64,000 nt of DNA from Dyella amyloliquefaciens (GCF_004296575.1 NZ_SAYT01000002.1:487313-551312); one strand, 5' to 3'; counted from the stretch's first letter, positions 25,739-35,905 are shown. Numbers and translations: made by a program. The notes: a model not told the origin generated them from the sequence alone.

Positions 25739-28489
25739 TCAGACTTCGGGCGGCACCAGCCGCAGGTGCGAGCTGGTGCCCTGGCGCTTGCCGGTGGTCA
25801 TCAGCTGCACGATCTCTTCCGGCTCGATCGGTCGCGAATAGAGATAGCCCTGGCCCTCCGTGCAGCCGGCGCGCAGCAGGAAGCGATGCTGTTCCTCGGT
25901 TTCGATGCCTTCGGCGATCGGACTGATGCCCAGCTTGCGGCACAGCGTGAGCATGGTTTCCACGATGGCGCCGTCGCTCTCGTCTTCCGGCAAACCGGCG
26001 ACGAAACTCTGGTCGATCTTGAGATACGCGATGGCGCGCATCTTCAGGTAACTCATCGACGAATAGCCCGTGCCGAAATCGTCGATGGCCACGCCGACAC
26101 CAAGGGCATGCAGCGCATGCAGGGTGCGCTCCATCTCTTCGCCCAAACGCAGGATCGCGCCCTCGGTGATCTCCAGCATCAGGCGTTCCGGCGCCAGCCG
26201 CTGCGACTCCAGCAGTGCGCGGATATCGTCGACGAAGTTCGCCTGGCCGAACCAGTGGGCGGACACGTTCACCGCCATGCGCAACGGCGGCAGCCCGATC
26301 TTGTCCCACACGCTCAGCTGGCGGCACGCCGCCTGCAGTACCCATTGGTCGATGCGCCGGATCAGGCCGAGCTTTTCCGCCATGGGGATGAACTCGCCCG
26401 GAGGAATACGGCCGCGCACCGGATGGTGCCAACGCAACAAGGCCTCCACCGCCACGATGCGCCCGCTGCGCATCTCCACCGTGGGCTGGAACTGCAGGTG
26501 GAATTCGTCTTCCGCCAGCGCCTTGCGCAACTCCGACGCCAGCGCGATGCGCCGGCGGGCGTCCGCCTGCATGCGCGGCGAATAGAAACGGAAGGCGTTG
26601 CGCTCCTCGGTCTTCGCCGCGTACATGGCGGCGTCGGCGTTGGTGATGAGCGTGGGCACGTCGGTGCCGTCCAGCGGATAGCACGCGATACCGATACTCG
26701 CGCTCAAGGCCAGCTCGTAGTCGCCGACCACCACCGGCGCCGCCAGCGTGGTGAGCAGGCGGCCGGCCATCGCGCTCGCCTGCTCGCGCGTGTAGAGGTC
26801 GTCCAGCAGCACGGTGAACTCGTCGCCGCCGATACGACCGGCCAGTCCCTTGTCGCCCAGTTCGTACACGATGCGCTCGGCCACCTTGACCAGCAGGTGG
26901 TCGCCAATGGCATGGGTGTAGCTGTCGTTCACCGCCTTGAAGGCATCGAGGTCGATGAACAGCACGGCGATCATGCCGCGCTCGCGTTCGGCCGCAGCCA
27001 CCGCCTGCACGCAACGCCGCTCGAATTCGGCGCGATTGGCCAGGCCGGTAAGCGCATCGTGCGCCGCCATGTACTGCAGGCGCTGCTCGTTCGCCTTGGC
27101 CGTGCTGATGTTGTTGATCACCGCCACGTAGTGCTGCACGTTGCCGTCGGCATCGCGGATGGCACTGATGCTGAGCCATTCGGGGTACGAGGTGCCGTCC
27201 AGGCGGCGGTTGCGTACCTCACCGACCCAGTTGCCGTCGGTGTGGATGATCTTCCATACCGAGTCGGGCAGCGGCGTTCCGTCAGGCATGCAACGCAGGT
27301 CGTCGAAGCGCACGTCCTGCAGCGCCTGTGCCGTGAACCCGGTCATGCGGATATGGGCCGCATTCACGCGCAACACCTGGCGGCTGGCGTCGGCGATGAT
27401 CACGCCCTCGGCGATGCTGGCCATTGCTTCGGAAGCGATGCGCCGCTGCTGCTCCAGGCTCACGCGCTCGGTGATGTCGCGCAGGATGGACTGGTGCACG
27501 CTCTGCGTGCCCCAGTAGGCCACGCTGCTGCGCATCTCCACCGGACGCATCTCGCCGTCGCGCCCATACAGTTCGCCGGTGACCGCACCATCGGAGCGGT
27601 GCAGCGACGGCACGAACAATTCGGAAAGCTCCCTGCCCAGCAGGGAATCCATGCTCTGCCCGGTCCACTGCAAGGCCGTGCGGTTGGCGCCCAGGATCCG
27701 GCCGCTGGCTTCGTCCACCATGATGATGGCGTCGGCCGCGCTGTCGTACAGCAGGCTGTAACGCTCTTCGGTGCCGCGGATGCCCAGCAGGATGCGCCGC
27801 GCCATGCTCAGCCACAGCAGCGACGCGAGTGCCGCCACCAGGAACACGCTGCCGAACAGCACGCGCCCGAGCCACATGGCGCCCTGCGCCACCTCCAGCG
27901 AGAAGCGCTTGGTCAACGGCTCCAGTTCGTCATTGAGCGCGTTGATCCGTGCCAGTCGCTGCACAGTCCAGTCATGCTCCGGCAACCCTCGCGCATGCGC
28001 CTGTTTGAGTTCGGCGGCGATGTCGGCCAGCTGCTTCAAGGGACCGTCCGCCTCGCGCCACACGGCGACGGCTTCGCGCATGTGCGGCACGTTTGTGCAG
28101 CAGCGAAGCATGAAGATCATGCCGGGTTTGGCCTGGGGCAAGATCTTGCCCCGCTCGAATGCGCGGTCCACTTCCGCGCGGTCGTAGACGCCCGACGCAA
28201 TGGCATCACGCGCCCAGCCGTCGGACATCAGGAGTCCATAGTTTTGATCGAATGCGGCCAACCGGCCGGTATTGCCGGTCTCCGCGTAAACCGAGAGGTC
28301 GATCACCGCCTGCTTCTGCGCCTTGCTCCAGACACTCTCGCCGTTGAGAAACCCGGCGAGAGTGACCTGGACCTGGAGTGCTCCCCAGGTAAACAAGAGG
28401 ATGAGGCCGATGACGGCCACCAGCCCATAGGCCAGTGGCCTCAAGCGTCGTTCCAGCGGTCTTAGCGAGGTGCTACGGATCGAATCCAT
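25739..28489 (-). CDS. Membrane PAS-PAS-GGDEF-EAL c-di-GMP signalling protein
   Basis: A 916-residue protein. Transmembrane helices at about 19-40 and 210-232 bracket a periplasmic sensor of about 165 residues. Two PAS domains follow (about 250-360 and 370-490), then GGDEF with an intact IGGDEF, then EAL with an intact AVEALLRW and later DDFGTGYSS. Both a cyclase and a phosphodiesterase are therefore possible. No RxxD inhibitory site lies before the GGDEF. I chose the ATG at 28489 because AGGG precedes it. The sensor ligand is unknown. Confidence 0.92.
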   Translation of the reverse strand: MDSIRSTSLRPLERRLRPLAYGLVAVIGLILLFTWGALQVQVTLAGFLNGESVWSKAQKQAVIDLSVYAETGNTGRLAAFDQNYGLLMSDGWARDAIASGVYDRAEVDRAFERGKILPQAKPGMIFMLRCCTNVPHMREAVAVWREADGPLKQLADIAAELKQAHARGLPEHDWTVQRLARINALNDELEPLTKRFSLEVAQGAMWLGRVLFGSVFLVAALASLLWLSMARRILLGIRGTEERYSLLYDSAADAIIMVDEASGRILGANRTALQWTGQSMDSLLGRELSELFVPSLHRSDGAVTGELYGRDGEMRPVEMRSSVAYWGTQSVHQSILRDITERVSLEQQRRIASEAMASIAEGVIIADASRQVLRVNAAHIRMTGFTAQALQDVRFDDLRCMPDGTPLPDSVWKIIHTDGNWVGEVRNRRLDGTSYPEWLSISAIRDADGNVQHYVAVINNISTAKANEQRLQYMAAHDALTGLANRAEFERRCVQAVAAAERERGMIAVLFIDLDAFKAVNDSYTHAIGDHLLVKVAERIVYELGDKGLAGRIGGDEFTVLLDDLYTREQASAMAGRLLTTLAAPVVVGDYELALSASIGIACYPLDGTDVPTLITNADAAMYAAKTEERNAFRFYSPRMQADARRRIALASELRKALAEDEFHLQFQPTVEMRSGRIVAVEALLRWHHPVRGRIPPGEFIPMAEKLGLIRRIDQWVLQAACRQLSVWDKIGLPPLRMAVNVSAHWFGQANFVDDIRALLESQRLAPERLMLEITEGAILRLGEEMERTLHALHALGVGVAIDDFGTGYSSMSYLKMRAIAYLKIDQSFVAGLPEDESDGAIVETMLTLCRKLGISPIAEGIETEEQHRFLLRAGCTEGQGYLYSRPIEPEEIVQLMTTGKRQGTSSHLRLVPPEV

Positions 28490-28564
28490 GGCGTCCCTTT
28501 TACACGACCACCTCATTAAGCTACATCTCGCCTCATCACGCTGTCGACGGCAAGACCGCTCGCA

Positions 28565-29338
28565 TCATGCGGCCTGCTCCTCGACCTCCTCCACATGCGG
28601 CTGCACCAGGCAGCGCTCCAGCCCGTAATGCAGGCTGGCATAGCTGCGCTCGATGCACTCCCGCAGGTGGTCCACTTCTTCCGGCGCCGGATTATTGCCC
28701 ATCAGGGTACAGACAATCTCGAGCGCCTCCCACGGATGGGTATCGTCATAAGCGGCGTGCAACTGAAGCCACCGCAGGGTGGCCTTCCGGCCCGCCGTCG
28801 GCAGGCTGTCCGCATACGCCACGCTGTCGTAGACCTTTTGCGACCATTCGCCAGTCACGCCTTCGATCGCGTAGTTGGTAGCCAGCATGCCAGCGGCCAG
28901 TGTGTCCTGTCCGCTGACCTCAAGGCACCACTCGGTGGCGGCCTGGGTTCCGCGTGGCGGCAGGCCATCGAACACCTGTTGACGGGGCACGCCTGCACCG
29001 TCGGCCCAGTCCAGCCAGTATTCGGCATGGTTCTGTTCCACCCGGATGTTGCGCACCAGCCAACGCCGCGCCATGTTGTCGCCGACACTGCGTCCGTACT
29101 GGGTCTTCATCAGGTTCAGTGCCATGAACGAGGGGAAGCGCTCGATCAGCGACCAGGTGCCAATCATGAAATTGGCCATGGTCACCGGGTCGATGCGGCC
29201 CTCGCCCATCAGATCCCACATCAGGTGGTCGCGCACGCGCCGGCGGGCGGGCTCGCATGCCGCGATCATGTCCTGCGCCCACTGCGGGTAGCTGGACAGT
29301 TCGCCGAGCGGTCCGGTGCGTTCGAAATTGGTGTTCAT
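28565..29338 (-). CDS. Haem-oxygenase-like diiron oxidase (TenA/PqqC/CADD superfamily)
   Basis: A 257-residue all-helical protein annotated in relatives as an iron-containing redox enzyme. Candidate metal ligands follow the diiron HDO pattern: Glu in IERFPSF, His in VEQNHAEYW, Glu in NYAIEGVTGEW, and His/Asp/His in LHAAYDDTHPWEA. The ATG at 29338 has AGGAGA upstream; the preceding 42 codons of open frame lack a site. HDOs include CADD (p-aminobenzoate synthesis), SznF and UndA; which reaction this one does cannot be read from the sequence. It may share a transcript with no neighbour. Confidence 0.75.
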   Translation of the reverse strand: MNTNFERTGPLGELSSYPQWAQDMIAACEPARRRVRDHLMWDLMGEGRIDPVTMANFMIGTWSLIERFPSFMALNLMKTQYGRSVGDNMARRWLVRNIRVEQNHAEYWLDWADGAGVPRQQVFDGLPPRGTQAATEWCLEVSGQDTLAAGMLATNYAIEGVTGEWSQKVYDSVAYADSLPTAGRKATLRWLQLHAAYDDTHPWEALEIVCTLMGNNPAPEEVDHLRECIERSYASLHYGLERCLVQPHVEEVEEQAA

Positions 29339-29526
29339 GCAGTTCTCCTGGGAATAAGTAAGGAAGACCGCCAGCCCCTGCCGGCGGCCCCGGCGGAATG
29401 GCCGGAACTGCATAGTGGTCACGCCCGGTTTCGTGTGCGACACCCAGGTGAGACCTTGCCTCACAAACTTCTCTTAATTATTTGATTTTAAAAAAGAACA
29501 ATAAAAATTAACTTGTGATGAAATTC

Positions 29527-29558
29527 ACAAAAAAGCCGCTCAGGAGGGCTGAACGGCT
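29527..29558 (-). terminator. Rho-independent terminator of the MAPEG gene
   Basis: On the minus strand the stem AGCCGTTCAG / CTGAGCGGCT, with one G-U pair and a 5-base loop, is followed by TTTTTT. It starts about 14 bp after the MAPEG stop codon. The following A+T-rich tract to about 29465 lacks a gene. Confidence 0.85.
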
Positions 29559-29571
29559 TCTTCGGATCGCC

Positions 29572-29961
29572 TCAGAACAAGGCGCTGAGCACCATCACGA
29601 TGCCCACCACCGACACCGCCCACACCAGCGTACGCAGGTAGGGAATGCCGATCGCGTACACCGGCAGGTAGGCCACGCGAGCCCAGAAGTACAACTGCAC
29701 GCCAAGCGCGCTATGGGCATTGGCGCGCTGCGCGAGCACCACCGCGAGTGCCGCGGCCGCGAAGAACCCGAACGTCTCGAGGAAATTCCGGCTGGCACGA
29801 TCCGCGCGGGCCGCGGCACCAGTCAGAGGTACCGGCTCGCCATCACGGTTGCTTGCATTCCAGGTGAGGCCACGCTGCCCCGTGGACAGCGTGGTGGCAA
29901 ACATCACGTACACCAACCCCAGCACAATCGACCAGCCCAACACCTGCAGTTCGACCGCCAT
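29572..29961 (-). CDS. MAPEG-family membrane protein
   Basis: A 129-residue protein with four hydrophobic helices. The MAPEG-like segment RADRASRNFLETFGFFAAAALAV lies in the second helix region. Relatives act as glutathione-dependent transferases or peroxidases; bacterial members are mostly uncharacterised. I chose the ATG at 29961, preceded by GGGGAGG. A terminator follows closely. Confidence 0.88.
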   Translation of the reverse strand: MAVELQVLGWSIVLGLVYVMFATTLSTGQRGLTWNASNRDGEPVPLTGAAARADRASRNFLETFGFFAAAALAVVLAQRANAHSALGVQLYFWARVAYLPVYAIGIPYLRTLVWAVSVVGIVMVLSALF

Positions 29962-30037
29962 GTCGCACCTCCCCGTTGGATGTGCGTCCATGATGCGCCC
30001 GGCCCAGGGGCCGTGCCAGAGCGCGGCAAGGGCTTTG

Positions 30038-31060
30038 TTACGGCTGTGCGGCGGCGGCCACGGAACGGGCCAGGTCGGCAAACAGGGCGTCACGCTCCTT
30101 GCCCGACGCCGTCGAGTCGCTCAGGAACGCGGCAATGATGACGATGCGTCCGTCGGGCCAGCTCATGATGCCGATGTCGTTATAGGCCGCCGTGCGTCCT
30201 TGCTCCGTCGCAGACGTACCGGCCTTGTCGGCAAACTGCACGCCCTGCGGCACGCCGACACGCAGACGGTTGGGCTTGGTCTGCGCGGCCATCAGGCGCA
30301 GCAGGTATTGCGTGGATGTCGGCGACAGCAGCTCGCCACCTTGCAGCTTGCGCAGGAATTCAACCGCCCCTGCCGGCGTGCTGCGATTGCGCGGATCGGC
30401 CAGAAACGCCTGGTAACCGCGCTGGCGACGCTGCTCGAATGCCTGATCGCTTTCGTCCTGCGGCAGAACCTGCCCAGCTTTCAGGTCGTTGAAGATCCGG
30501 CTGACGCCCGCCTCATCCACGTCCACGCGCATGCCATCGATGCCATGCGCATGCAGGAACGCCATCACCGCCTGCGGGCCGCCCATGACACGCAGCAGGA
30601 TATCCACCGCCGTGTTGTCGCTCTCCGACACCGCGCCCTTCAGCAGTCGCTCGATGGTGAACGTCGTCTTGCCTGCCTTGACCTCTTTACCCACGGAGGG
30701 CACCGCCGAACCTTCCTGCAGATCGTCACGGCTCGCCGTGACTTCCTGCGAGAGTGACAACGAGCCTGCCTCGATCCGCGCCAGCACCGCTGCTGCCACC
30801 GGCGCCTTGAACACGCTCATCATGGGGAACGGCTGGTCCGCGTGTACGCCGACGGTCGCGCCGGTGCGCAGGTCGAGCACAGCAACGCCTAGCGTGCCCG
30901 GCTTCGAACCTTGAACCGCCGCATCGAGCGCCTGCTGGAGCCGCCCGGTTTCACGGGACACAACAGCGGACTGATCGGCGGCCGACGCCTCATGGGGCCA
31001 TTGACCCGCTACGACGACGGCCATGATGGCCAGGCAAAGGCGGAGCGGAAAAAGTCGCAT
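30038..31060 (-). CDS. Class A beta-lactamase (atypical motifs)
   Basis: A 340-residue exported serine hydrolase with a signal peptide (cleavage near ASAADQ). S82-V-F-K85 is the active SxxK, and S147-D-N149 the SDN loop. E183 in the stretch DVDEAGVSR is the best candidate for the deacylating Glu166, but it is followed by AGVS instead of xxLN. The third motif is K279-A-G rather than KTG. About 33 extra residues lie between the omega region and KAG. So hydrolysis of beta-lactams is likely but substrate range is uncertain. The ATG at 31060 was chosen because it yields the signal peptide. Confidence 0.82.
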   Translation of the reverse strand: MRLFPLRLCLAIMAVVVAGQWPHEASAADQSAVVSRETGRLQQALDAAVQGSKPGTLGVAVLDLRTGATVGVHADQPFPMMSVFKAPVAAAVLARIEAGSLSLSQEVTASRDDLQEGSAVPSVGKEVKAGKTTFTIERLLKGAVSESDNTAVDILLRVMGGPQAVMAFLHAHGIDGMRVDVDEAGVSRIFNDLKAGQVLPQDESDQAFEQRRQRGYQAFLADPRNRSTPAGAVEFLRKLQGGELLSPTSTQYLLRLMAAQTKPNRLRVGVPQGVQFADKAGTSATEQGRTAAYNDIGIMSWPDGRIVIIAAFLSDSTASGKERDALFADLARSVAAAAQP

Positions 31061-31143
31061 GCGGTCGTGCCTAATCGAAGAAGGGATCGAACGAATCTTG
31101 CACGGCAGTGTGGCGAAATTGGGGCACACGAGAGACCGCCCTC

Positions 31144-31218
31144 TGTAGGAGCGCACCCTGTGCGCGACCGCGGCGAAGGGCATCACCTCCGCGGTCGCGC
31201 ACAGGGTGCGCTCCCACA
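31144..31218. repeat. Paired REP palindrome upstream of the beta-lactamase gene
   Basis: A variant REP with arms TGTAGGAGCGCACCCTGTGC and complement, with CCTG in place of CCAG. It lies about 85 bp upstream of the beta-lactamase start. Confidence 0.9.
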
Positions 31219-31289
31219 ACGAACGACGACCTCCACCCTCACCGCAACGCGATGTGCCGCGAAGCGGCACGAGCCGTCCTGAATCCCCT

Positions 31290-31560
31290 GTGTGGCGGTG
31301 AGGGGTGGACGATCAGGCCCCGCAGGGGTGCCCGACAGGGATGTCGGGCACTTTTTGTCCGGGCAGGAGCCCGGTCGAAAAGCCCGGCCGCCCCTCACGG
31401 ACTGGCTGGGCCGCAGGCCCGGCCAGCGCCACGCGGGGTGCCCTTCTCTTTGGTTACTTTCTGACGCGAAGCTAATCCCTGTGGGACTTGGGCAAGCAAG
31501 AGAAAGTGACCCGGCCTCCGGCAGGAGGACGGAAGCCCGCGGCAGGCGAGCACGCTGGCG
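31290..31560. repeat. Long dispersed intergenic repeat, copy B
   Basis: It shares with 20600-20850 the ordered motifs TTCTCTTTGGTTACTTTCT, GGGCAAGCAAGAGAAAGTGA, GGAAGCCCGC and GCAGGCGAG, with GC-rich inverted repeats between them (for example GCCCGACAGGGATGTCGGGC). Like copy A it is preceded by a REP pair and followed by a lone REP arm. I see no supported gene in 31061-31674. Confidence 0.65.
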
Positions 31561-31591
31561 GGAAAGTTAGATCAGAAGCGACAGTCACCGG

Positions 31592-31611
31592 ATTCCCGCA
31601 TTCGCGGGAAT
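31592..31611. repeat. ATTCCCGC...GCGGGAAT palindrome
   Basis: A perfect 8-bp-arm palindrome with a 4-base loop (ATTCCCGC-ATTC-GCGGGAAT) in the gap upstream of the lone REP arm. Similar short palindromes (for example Neisseria dRS3) are widespread in proteobacterial intergenic DNA. Only one copy is seen here. Confidence 0.7.
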
Positions 31612-31635
31612 GACGATGCGGACCGAGGCGAAAGG

Positions 31636-31662
31636 CGGTCGCGCACAGAGTGCGCACCTACA
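31636..31662. repeat. Single REP arm following long repeat B
   Basis: A lone arm (CGGTCGCGCACAGAGTGCGC then ACCTACA), two mismatches from the arm at 20985-21011. It ends 12 bp from the stop codon of hutU. Confidence 0.8.
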
Positions 31663-31674
31663 AAAAACAGAAGG

Positions 31675-33345
31675 TCAGAGCATCGGCAGCTTCAGCCCCT
31701 GCTCCTTCGCACACTCGATCGCGATGTCGTAACCCGCATCCGCATGGCGCATCACACCTGTGCCCGGATCGTTCCACAGCACGCGCGCGATGCGCTTGTC
31801 AGCCGCCTCGCTACCATCGCACACGATCACCACACCGGAGTGCTGCGAATAGCCCATGCCCACACCACCGCCGTGGTGCAACGACACCCACGTCGCACCA
31901 CCGGCCACGTTGAGCATGGCGTTCAGCAACGGCCAGTCGCTGACCGCATCCGAGCCATCGCGCATCGCTTCGGTCTCGCGATTCGGGCTGGCCACGGAAC
32001 CGGAATCGAGGTGATCGCGCCCGATCACCACCGGCGCCTTCAGCTCGCCGTTGCGCACCATCTCGTTGAACGCGAGGCCGAGCTTGTGGCGCAGGCCCAG
32101 GCCAACCCAACAGATCCGTGCAGGCAGCCCCTGGAAGCTGATGCGCTCCTTCGCCATGTCGAGCCAGCGGTGCAGGTGCGGATCGTCGGGGATCAGCTCC
32201 TTCACCTTCTGGTCGGTCTTGTAGATGTCTTCCGGATCGCCGGACAGCGCGACCCAGCGGAACGGGCCGACGCCGCGGCAGAACAGCGGTCGCACGAACG
32301 CCGGCACGAAGCCCGGGAACGCGAACGCATTCGCGAGGCCTTCGTCCTTCGCCATCTGGCGGATGTTGTTGCCGTAGTCGAACGTGGGGATGCCCTGCGC
32401 ATGGAATGCGAGCATCGCTTCCACGTGCTTCTTCATCGACTGCTTAGCGGCCTTCGCGGTACCGGCCGGATCGCTCTTGCGGCGTTCGAACCACTGCTCG
32501 ACGGTCCAGCCTTCCGGCAGATAACCGTTGACCGGATCGTGCGCGCTGGTCTGGTCGGTGACTGCGTCCGGACGCACGCCACGGCGTACGAGTTCCGGCA
32601 GCACGTCGGCCGCATTGCCAAGCAGCGCAATCGACTTCGCCTCACCAGCAGCCGTGTACTTCGCGATACGCGCGAGCGCGTCGTCCAGATCGGTCGCCTG
32701 CTCATCGACATAGCGCGTCTTCAGGCGGAAATCGATGCTCTTCTGCTGGCACTCGATGTTCAGCGAGCAGGCACCCGCCAGCGTCGCCGCCAACGGCTGC
32801 GCGCCGCCCATGCCGCCGAGACCGGCGGTAAGGATCCACTTGCCCTTGAGGCTGCCGTTGTAATGCTGGCGGCCCATTTCCACGAACGTCTCGTACGTAC
32901 CCTGCACGATGCCCTGCGAGCCGATATAGATCCACGAGCCGGCCGTCATCTGGCCGTACATCATCAGGCCCTTCTTATCGAGCTCGTTGAAATGCTCCCA
33001 GTTTGCCCACGCCGGCACCAGGTTCGAGTTCGCGAGCAGCACGCGCGGTGCATCCGCATGCGTAGGGAACACGCCGACCGGCTTGCCGGACTGGATCAGC
33101 AGCGTCTCGTTGTCGTTGAGCTCTCGCAGCGCACGCAGGATCGCGTCGAAGCATTCCCAGTTGCGGGCGGCGCGGCCAATGCCGCCATACACCACGAGTT
33201 CGGCCGGATTCTCGGCCACCTCCGGATCCAGGTTGTTCTGCAGCATGCGGAACGGCGCCTCGGTGAGCCAGCTCTTGCAGCTCAGCTCGGTGCCGCGCGG
33301 CGCGCGGATGGTGCGGGTGGTGTCGATACGGGTCGGAGCGTTCAT
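31675..33345 (-). CDS. hutU: Urocanate hydratase
   Basis: A 556-residue urocanase converting urocanate to imidazolonepropionate, the second step of histidine degradation. Strongly conserved stretches are present, including [20 protein letters not shown], the NAD+-binding [12 protein letters not shown], the family cysteine segment [12 protein letters not shown] and [17 protein letters not shown] near the C-terminus. Length is typical. No other hut gene adjoins it; hutF and hutI are about 20 and 24 kb away in this window. Confidence 0.98.
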   Translation of the reverse strand: MNAPTRIDTTRTIRAPRGTELSCKSWLTEAPFRMLQNNLDPEVAENPAELVVYGGIGRAARNWECFDAILRALRELNDNETLLIQSGKPVGVFPTHADAPRVLLANSNLVPAWANWEHFNELDKKGLMMYGQMTAGSWIYIGSQGIVQGTYETFVEMGRQHYNGSLKGKWILTAGLGGMGGAQPLAATLAGACSLNIECQQKSIDFRLKTRYVDEQATDLDDALARIAKYTAAGEAKSIALLGNAADVLPELVRRGVRPDAVTDQTSAHDPVNGYLPEGWTVEQWFERRKSDPAGTAKAAKQSMKKHVEAMLAFHAQGIPTFDYGNNIRQMAKDEGLANAFAFPGFVPAFVRPLFCRGVGPFRWVALSGDPEDIYKTDQKVKELIPDDPHLHRWLDMAKERISFQGLPARICWVGLGLRHKLGLAFNEMVRNGELKAPVVIGRDHLDSGSVASPNRETEAMRDGSDAVSDWPLLNAMLNVAGGATWVSLHHGGGVGMGYSQHSGVVIVCDGSEAADKRIARVLWNDPGTGVMRHADAGYDIAIECAKEQGLKLPML

Positions 33346-33515
33346 GGGAGCTCAGAAATCGAGTGGGAAGCCCTGATTGTGGCGACCCGGAGCGGCGCCC
33401 GCAAACCGCAGTGCGGCAAAATCCTCGCGCACCGCGATTTGGCTGCTTGAACGCCCGATCATTGATGTCCGAAAACGGCGAGTCCGATCTGCCGGACGGT
33501 GCTAGCCTTCAATCC

Positions 33516-35012
33516 ATGAACACCGAACACGCCTTCTCCCTGCTCGATGACCAGGTCTGCGAACAGGCACGGCTCAGCCGCGACGCACGCTTCGATGGCC
33601 TGTTCTTCACCGCCGTCACCAGCACGCGCATCTACTGCCGCCCGGTCTGCCCTGCCCCCACGCCGAAGCCGCAGAACGTCCGCTACTACGCAAGCGCGGC
33701 CGCCGCCGAAGCTGCCGGCTTTCGTCCTTGCCTTCGCTGCCGGCCGGAGCTGTCGCCCGGCAACGATGCATGGCAGCGCGGCGACCACGTCATCGCGCGC
33801 ACGTTGAAACTGATGGAGGAAGGCGCGCTGGACGAGCTGTCGATGGAAGCGATGGCGGAGCGCGTGGGCCTCGGTGCGCGACAGTTGCGGCGCCTGTTCG
33901 TCGATCGACTCGGAGCGCCGCCGATCAATGTCTATACCACGCGCCGCCTGTTGTTCGCGAAGCAGTTGCTGACGGAAACATCGATGCCCGTGACGGAAGT
34001 GGCACTTGCTTCCGGCTTCCGCAGCCTGCGGCGGTTCAATGCTGCGTTCCTGCAGGCAAACCGCGTTCCGCCACGCGAACTGCGCCGTCATCCCGGCGTG
34101 GTGGGCGGCGATGCCATCACGTTGCGCCTCGGATATCGCCCGCCTTATGACTTCGAGGCGATTCTTGGGTTCCTGCGCGGGCGCTCGTTGCCGGGCGTGG
34201 AACTCGTCGATGACGAGAGCTATTCGCGCGTGTTCGGTCCCACGGACGCGCCCGGATGGCTGCGCCTCAGCGCGCGTCCGGGTGATGATCACGCGCTGCA
34301 ACTGGAGCTGCATTGTCCGCAACCGGCACGCCTGCTTTCGATCGTGACGAAGCTGCGGCGCATGTTCGATCTGGACGCGAATCCGCAATCGATCGGCGAC
34401 GCGCTGAAGCAGAGTGCCTTGCTGAAGCCCCTGTGGCGCAAACGCCCGGGCCTGCGCCTGCCTGGTGGATGGGATGGGTTCGAGATCGCGGTTCGCGCGA
34501 TCCTCGGCCAGCAGGTCAGCGTCGCGGCGGCGCGTACGCTGGCGACGCGCATCGTCCACCGCTACGGCACGCCCGTGGTGACGGGCATGCCCGGCCTCGA
34601 GCGCCTGTTCCCTGGTCCCGAAGCACTCGCAGACGCCGACCTGCGCGAGATCGGACTGACCACGGCACGCGCGGCCACGGTGCGTGGCGTCGCGCAGGCG
34701 CTGCTTGACGGGCGCATCGATTTCCGCAGCGAGCAGCCCCTCGATGAATTCGTCGAGCGTTGGGTGGCGTTGCCCGGCATCGGCGAATGGACGGCGCATT
34801 ACATGGCGATGCGCGCGCTGAGCCATCCCGATGCGTTCCCTGCAGCCGACCTGATCCTGCGCCGCGCGGCCACGAACGACGGTTCCATGCTCAGCACGAA
34901 AGCGCTCTCTTCGCTTGCCGAGGCATGGCGCCCGTGGCGCGCCTATTCGGTCATGCACCTTTGGCGCAGCGCAAGCGACGCGGTGAAACCCGTCGCGAAG
35001 AAGGTGAGCTGA
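33516..35012 (+). CDS. Ada-AlkA fusion: alkylation-response regulator and 3-methyladenine glycosylase
   Basis: A 498-residue protein with three modules. An N-terminal Ada metal-binding domain has the four cysteines C41, C45, C72 and C75. An AraC-type HTH spans about residues 85-185 ([17 protein letters not shown]). A C-terminal AlkA glycosylase (about 190-490) has the HhH-GPD motif [19 protein letters not shown] and catalytic candidate D445. C41 would be the methyl-phosphotriester acceptor and transcriptional switch. The ATG at 33516 gives the Ada-like start. The stop overlaps the ogt ATG by one base. Confidence 0.92.
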   Translation: MNTEHAFSLLDDQVCEQARLSRDARFDGLFFTAVTSTRIYCRPVCPAPTPKPQNVRYYASAAAAEAAGFRPCLRCRPELSPGNDAWQRGDHVIARTLKLMEEGALDELSMEAMAERVGLGARQLRRLFVDRLGAPPINVYTTRRLLFAKQLLTETSMPVTEVALASGFRSLRRFNAAFLQANRVPPRELRRHPGVVGGDAITLRLGYRPPYDFEAILGFLRGRSLPGVELVDDESYSRVFGPTDAPGWLRLSARPGDDHALQLELHCPQPARLLSIVTKLRRMFDLDANPQSIGDALKQSALLKPLWRKRPGLRLPGGWDGFEIAVRAILGQQVSVAAARTLATRIVHRYGTPVVTGMPGLERLFPGPEALADADLREIGLTTARAATVRGVAQALLDGRIDFRSEQPLDEFVERWVALPGIGEWTAHYMAMRALSHPDAFPAADLILRRAATNDGSMLSTKALSSLAEAWRPWRAYSVMHLWRSASDAVKPVAKKVS

Positions 35013-35533
35013 TGTCCAGCACTATCTGGTACGACGAAATGAACACGCCCGTCGGCGTGCTTCGCCTGGTGGGTGATGAACATGGTCTGCGCGAGATCTG
35101 GTTCGAACGCGAGCGTCACCCGAAGAAGCCGCATGCCGGCTGGCAGCGTGCCAGAGAGCCGCTCGCCCATGCGCGGCAACAGTTGGAGGAGTATTTCGCC
35201 GGCACGCGACAGCAGTTCGACCTGCCTCTGTGTCCGCATGGCACTGAATTTCAGAAAATGGTGTGGTGGGAGCTGGCCCGCATTCCCTATGGCAGCACCA
35301 TCAGCTACGGCGAACTGGCGCGACGTATCGGCCGGCCGGCGGCCATGCGTGCGGTAGGTGCCGCGAATGGGCGCAATCCGCTACCCATCGTTTTGCCCTG
35401 TCATCGCGTGATCGGAGCAGACGGAAGCCTCACCGGTTTTGGCGGCGGCCTGCCGACCAAACGCTATCTGTTGTCGATGGAAGATCGCATCGCTCGCGGC
35501 GACTTGTTCGGTGCACAACTGCAAGCCAGTTGA
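35012..35533 (+). CDS. ogt: Methylated-DNA-protein-cysteine methyltransferase
   Basis: A 173-residue suicide repair protein for O6-alkylguanine. The active-site PCHRV (C130), the HTH segment [22 protein letters not shown] and [13 protein letters not shown] are all present. It starts at the ATG at 35012, coupled to the Ada-AlkA gene. Together they should form an adaptive-response operon. Confidence 0.95.
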   Translation: MSSTIWYDEMNTPVGVLRLVGDEHGLREIWFERERHPKKPHAGWQRAREPLAHARQQLEEYFAGTRQQFDLPLCPHGTEFQKMVWWELARIPYGSTISYGELARRIGRPAAMRAVGAANGRNPLPIVLPCHRVIGADGSLTGFGGGLPTKRYLLSMEDRIARGDLFGAQLQAS

Positions 35534-35569
35534 AGCAGCATCCTGCGCGATGCGCGTACTCGGGAATCT

Positions 35570-35905
35570 TCAGCGCCCGCTGTCGACGGGTGGCGTGACC
35601 GCATTGCGGTACGGATCCATATTGCCGCGCGGATGCGACTGGTAACGCGCCTGCTCCTTGTCGACTTCAGCCGTGGTGTTCGCGGCCACGATCGCCTGCA
35701 CGTGTGATATGGCGGCAGTCTTCGACGCCTGCTTTGTGTGCCCTTGCGCTGCAACACCCGCCGGCTCGGCAACTTGCGCCTTTGCCGGTGCCGCAACGGA
35801 TGACGCCGCTGCAGGTTGTTGCTGCGCATGCACGTCACCCACCCAACCCAATGCGCCGACGATCGCCAGCAAGGCAATGCAGGAAAAAAGACGTGTAATG
35901 GTCAT
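35570..35905 (-). CDS. Small exported hypothetical protein
   Basis: A 111-residue protein with a good signal peptide (MTITRLFSCIALLAIVGALG, cleavage after VHA). The mature part is Ala/Gln-rich and low in complexity, with a short C-terminal piece containing KEQARYQSHPRGNMDPYRNA. I do not recognise a family. The frame stays open far upstream only as the antisense of the next gene. It is divergent from the phosphodiesterase gene. Confidence 0.55.
   Translation of the reverse strand: MTITRLFSCIALLAIVGALGWVGDVHAQQQPAAASSVAAPAKAQVAEPAGVAAQGHTKQASKTAAISHVQAIVAANTTAEVDKEQARYQSHPRGNMDPYRNAVTPPVDSGR

Noticed and set aside
25766-28465. An 899-codon plus-strand frame opposite the PAS-GGDEF-EAL gene
   Set aside because: Antisense shadow; no motif, and the opposite strand has intact catalytic GGDEF and EAL motifs.
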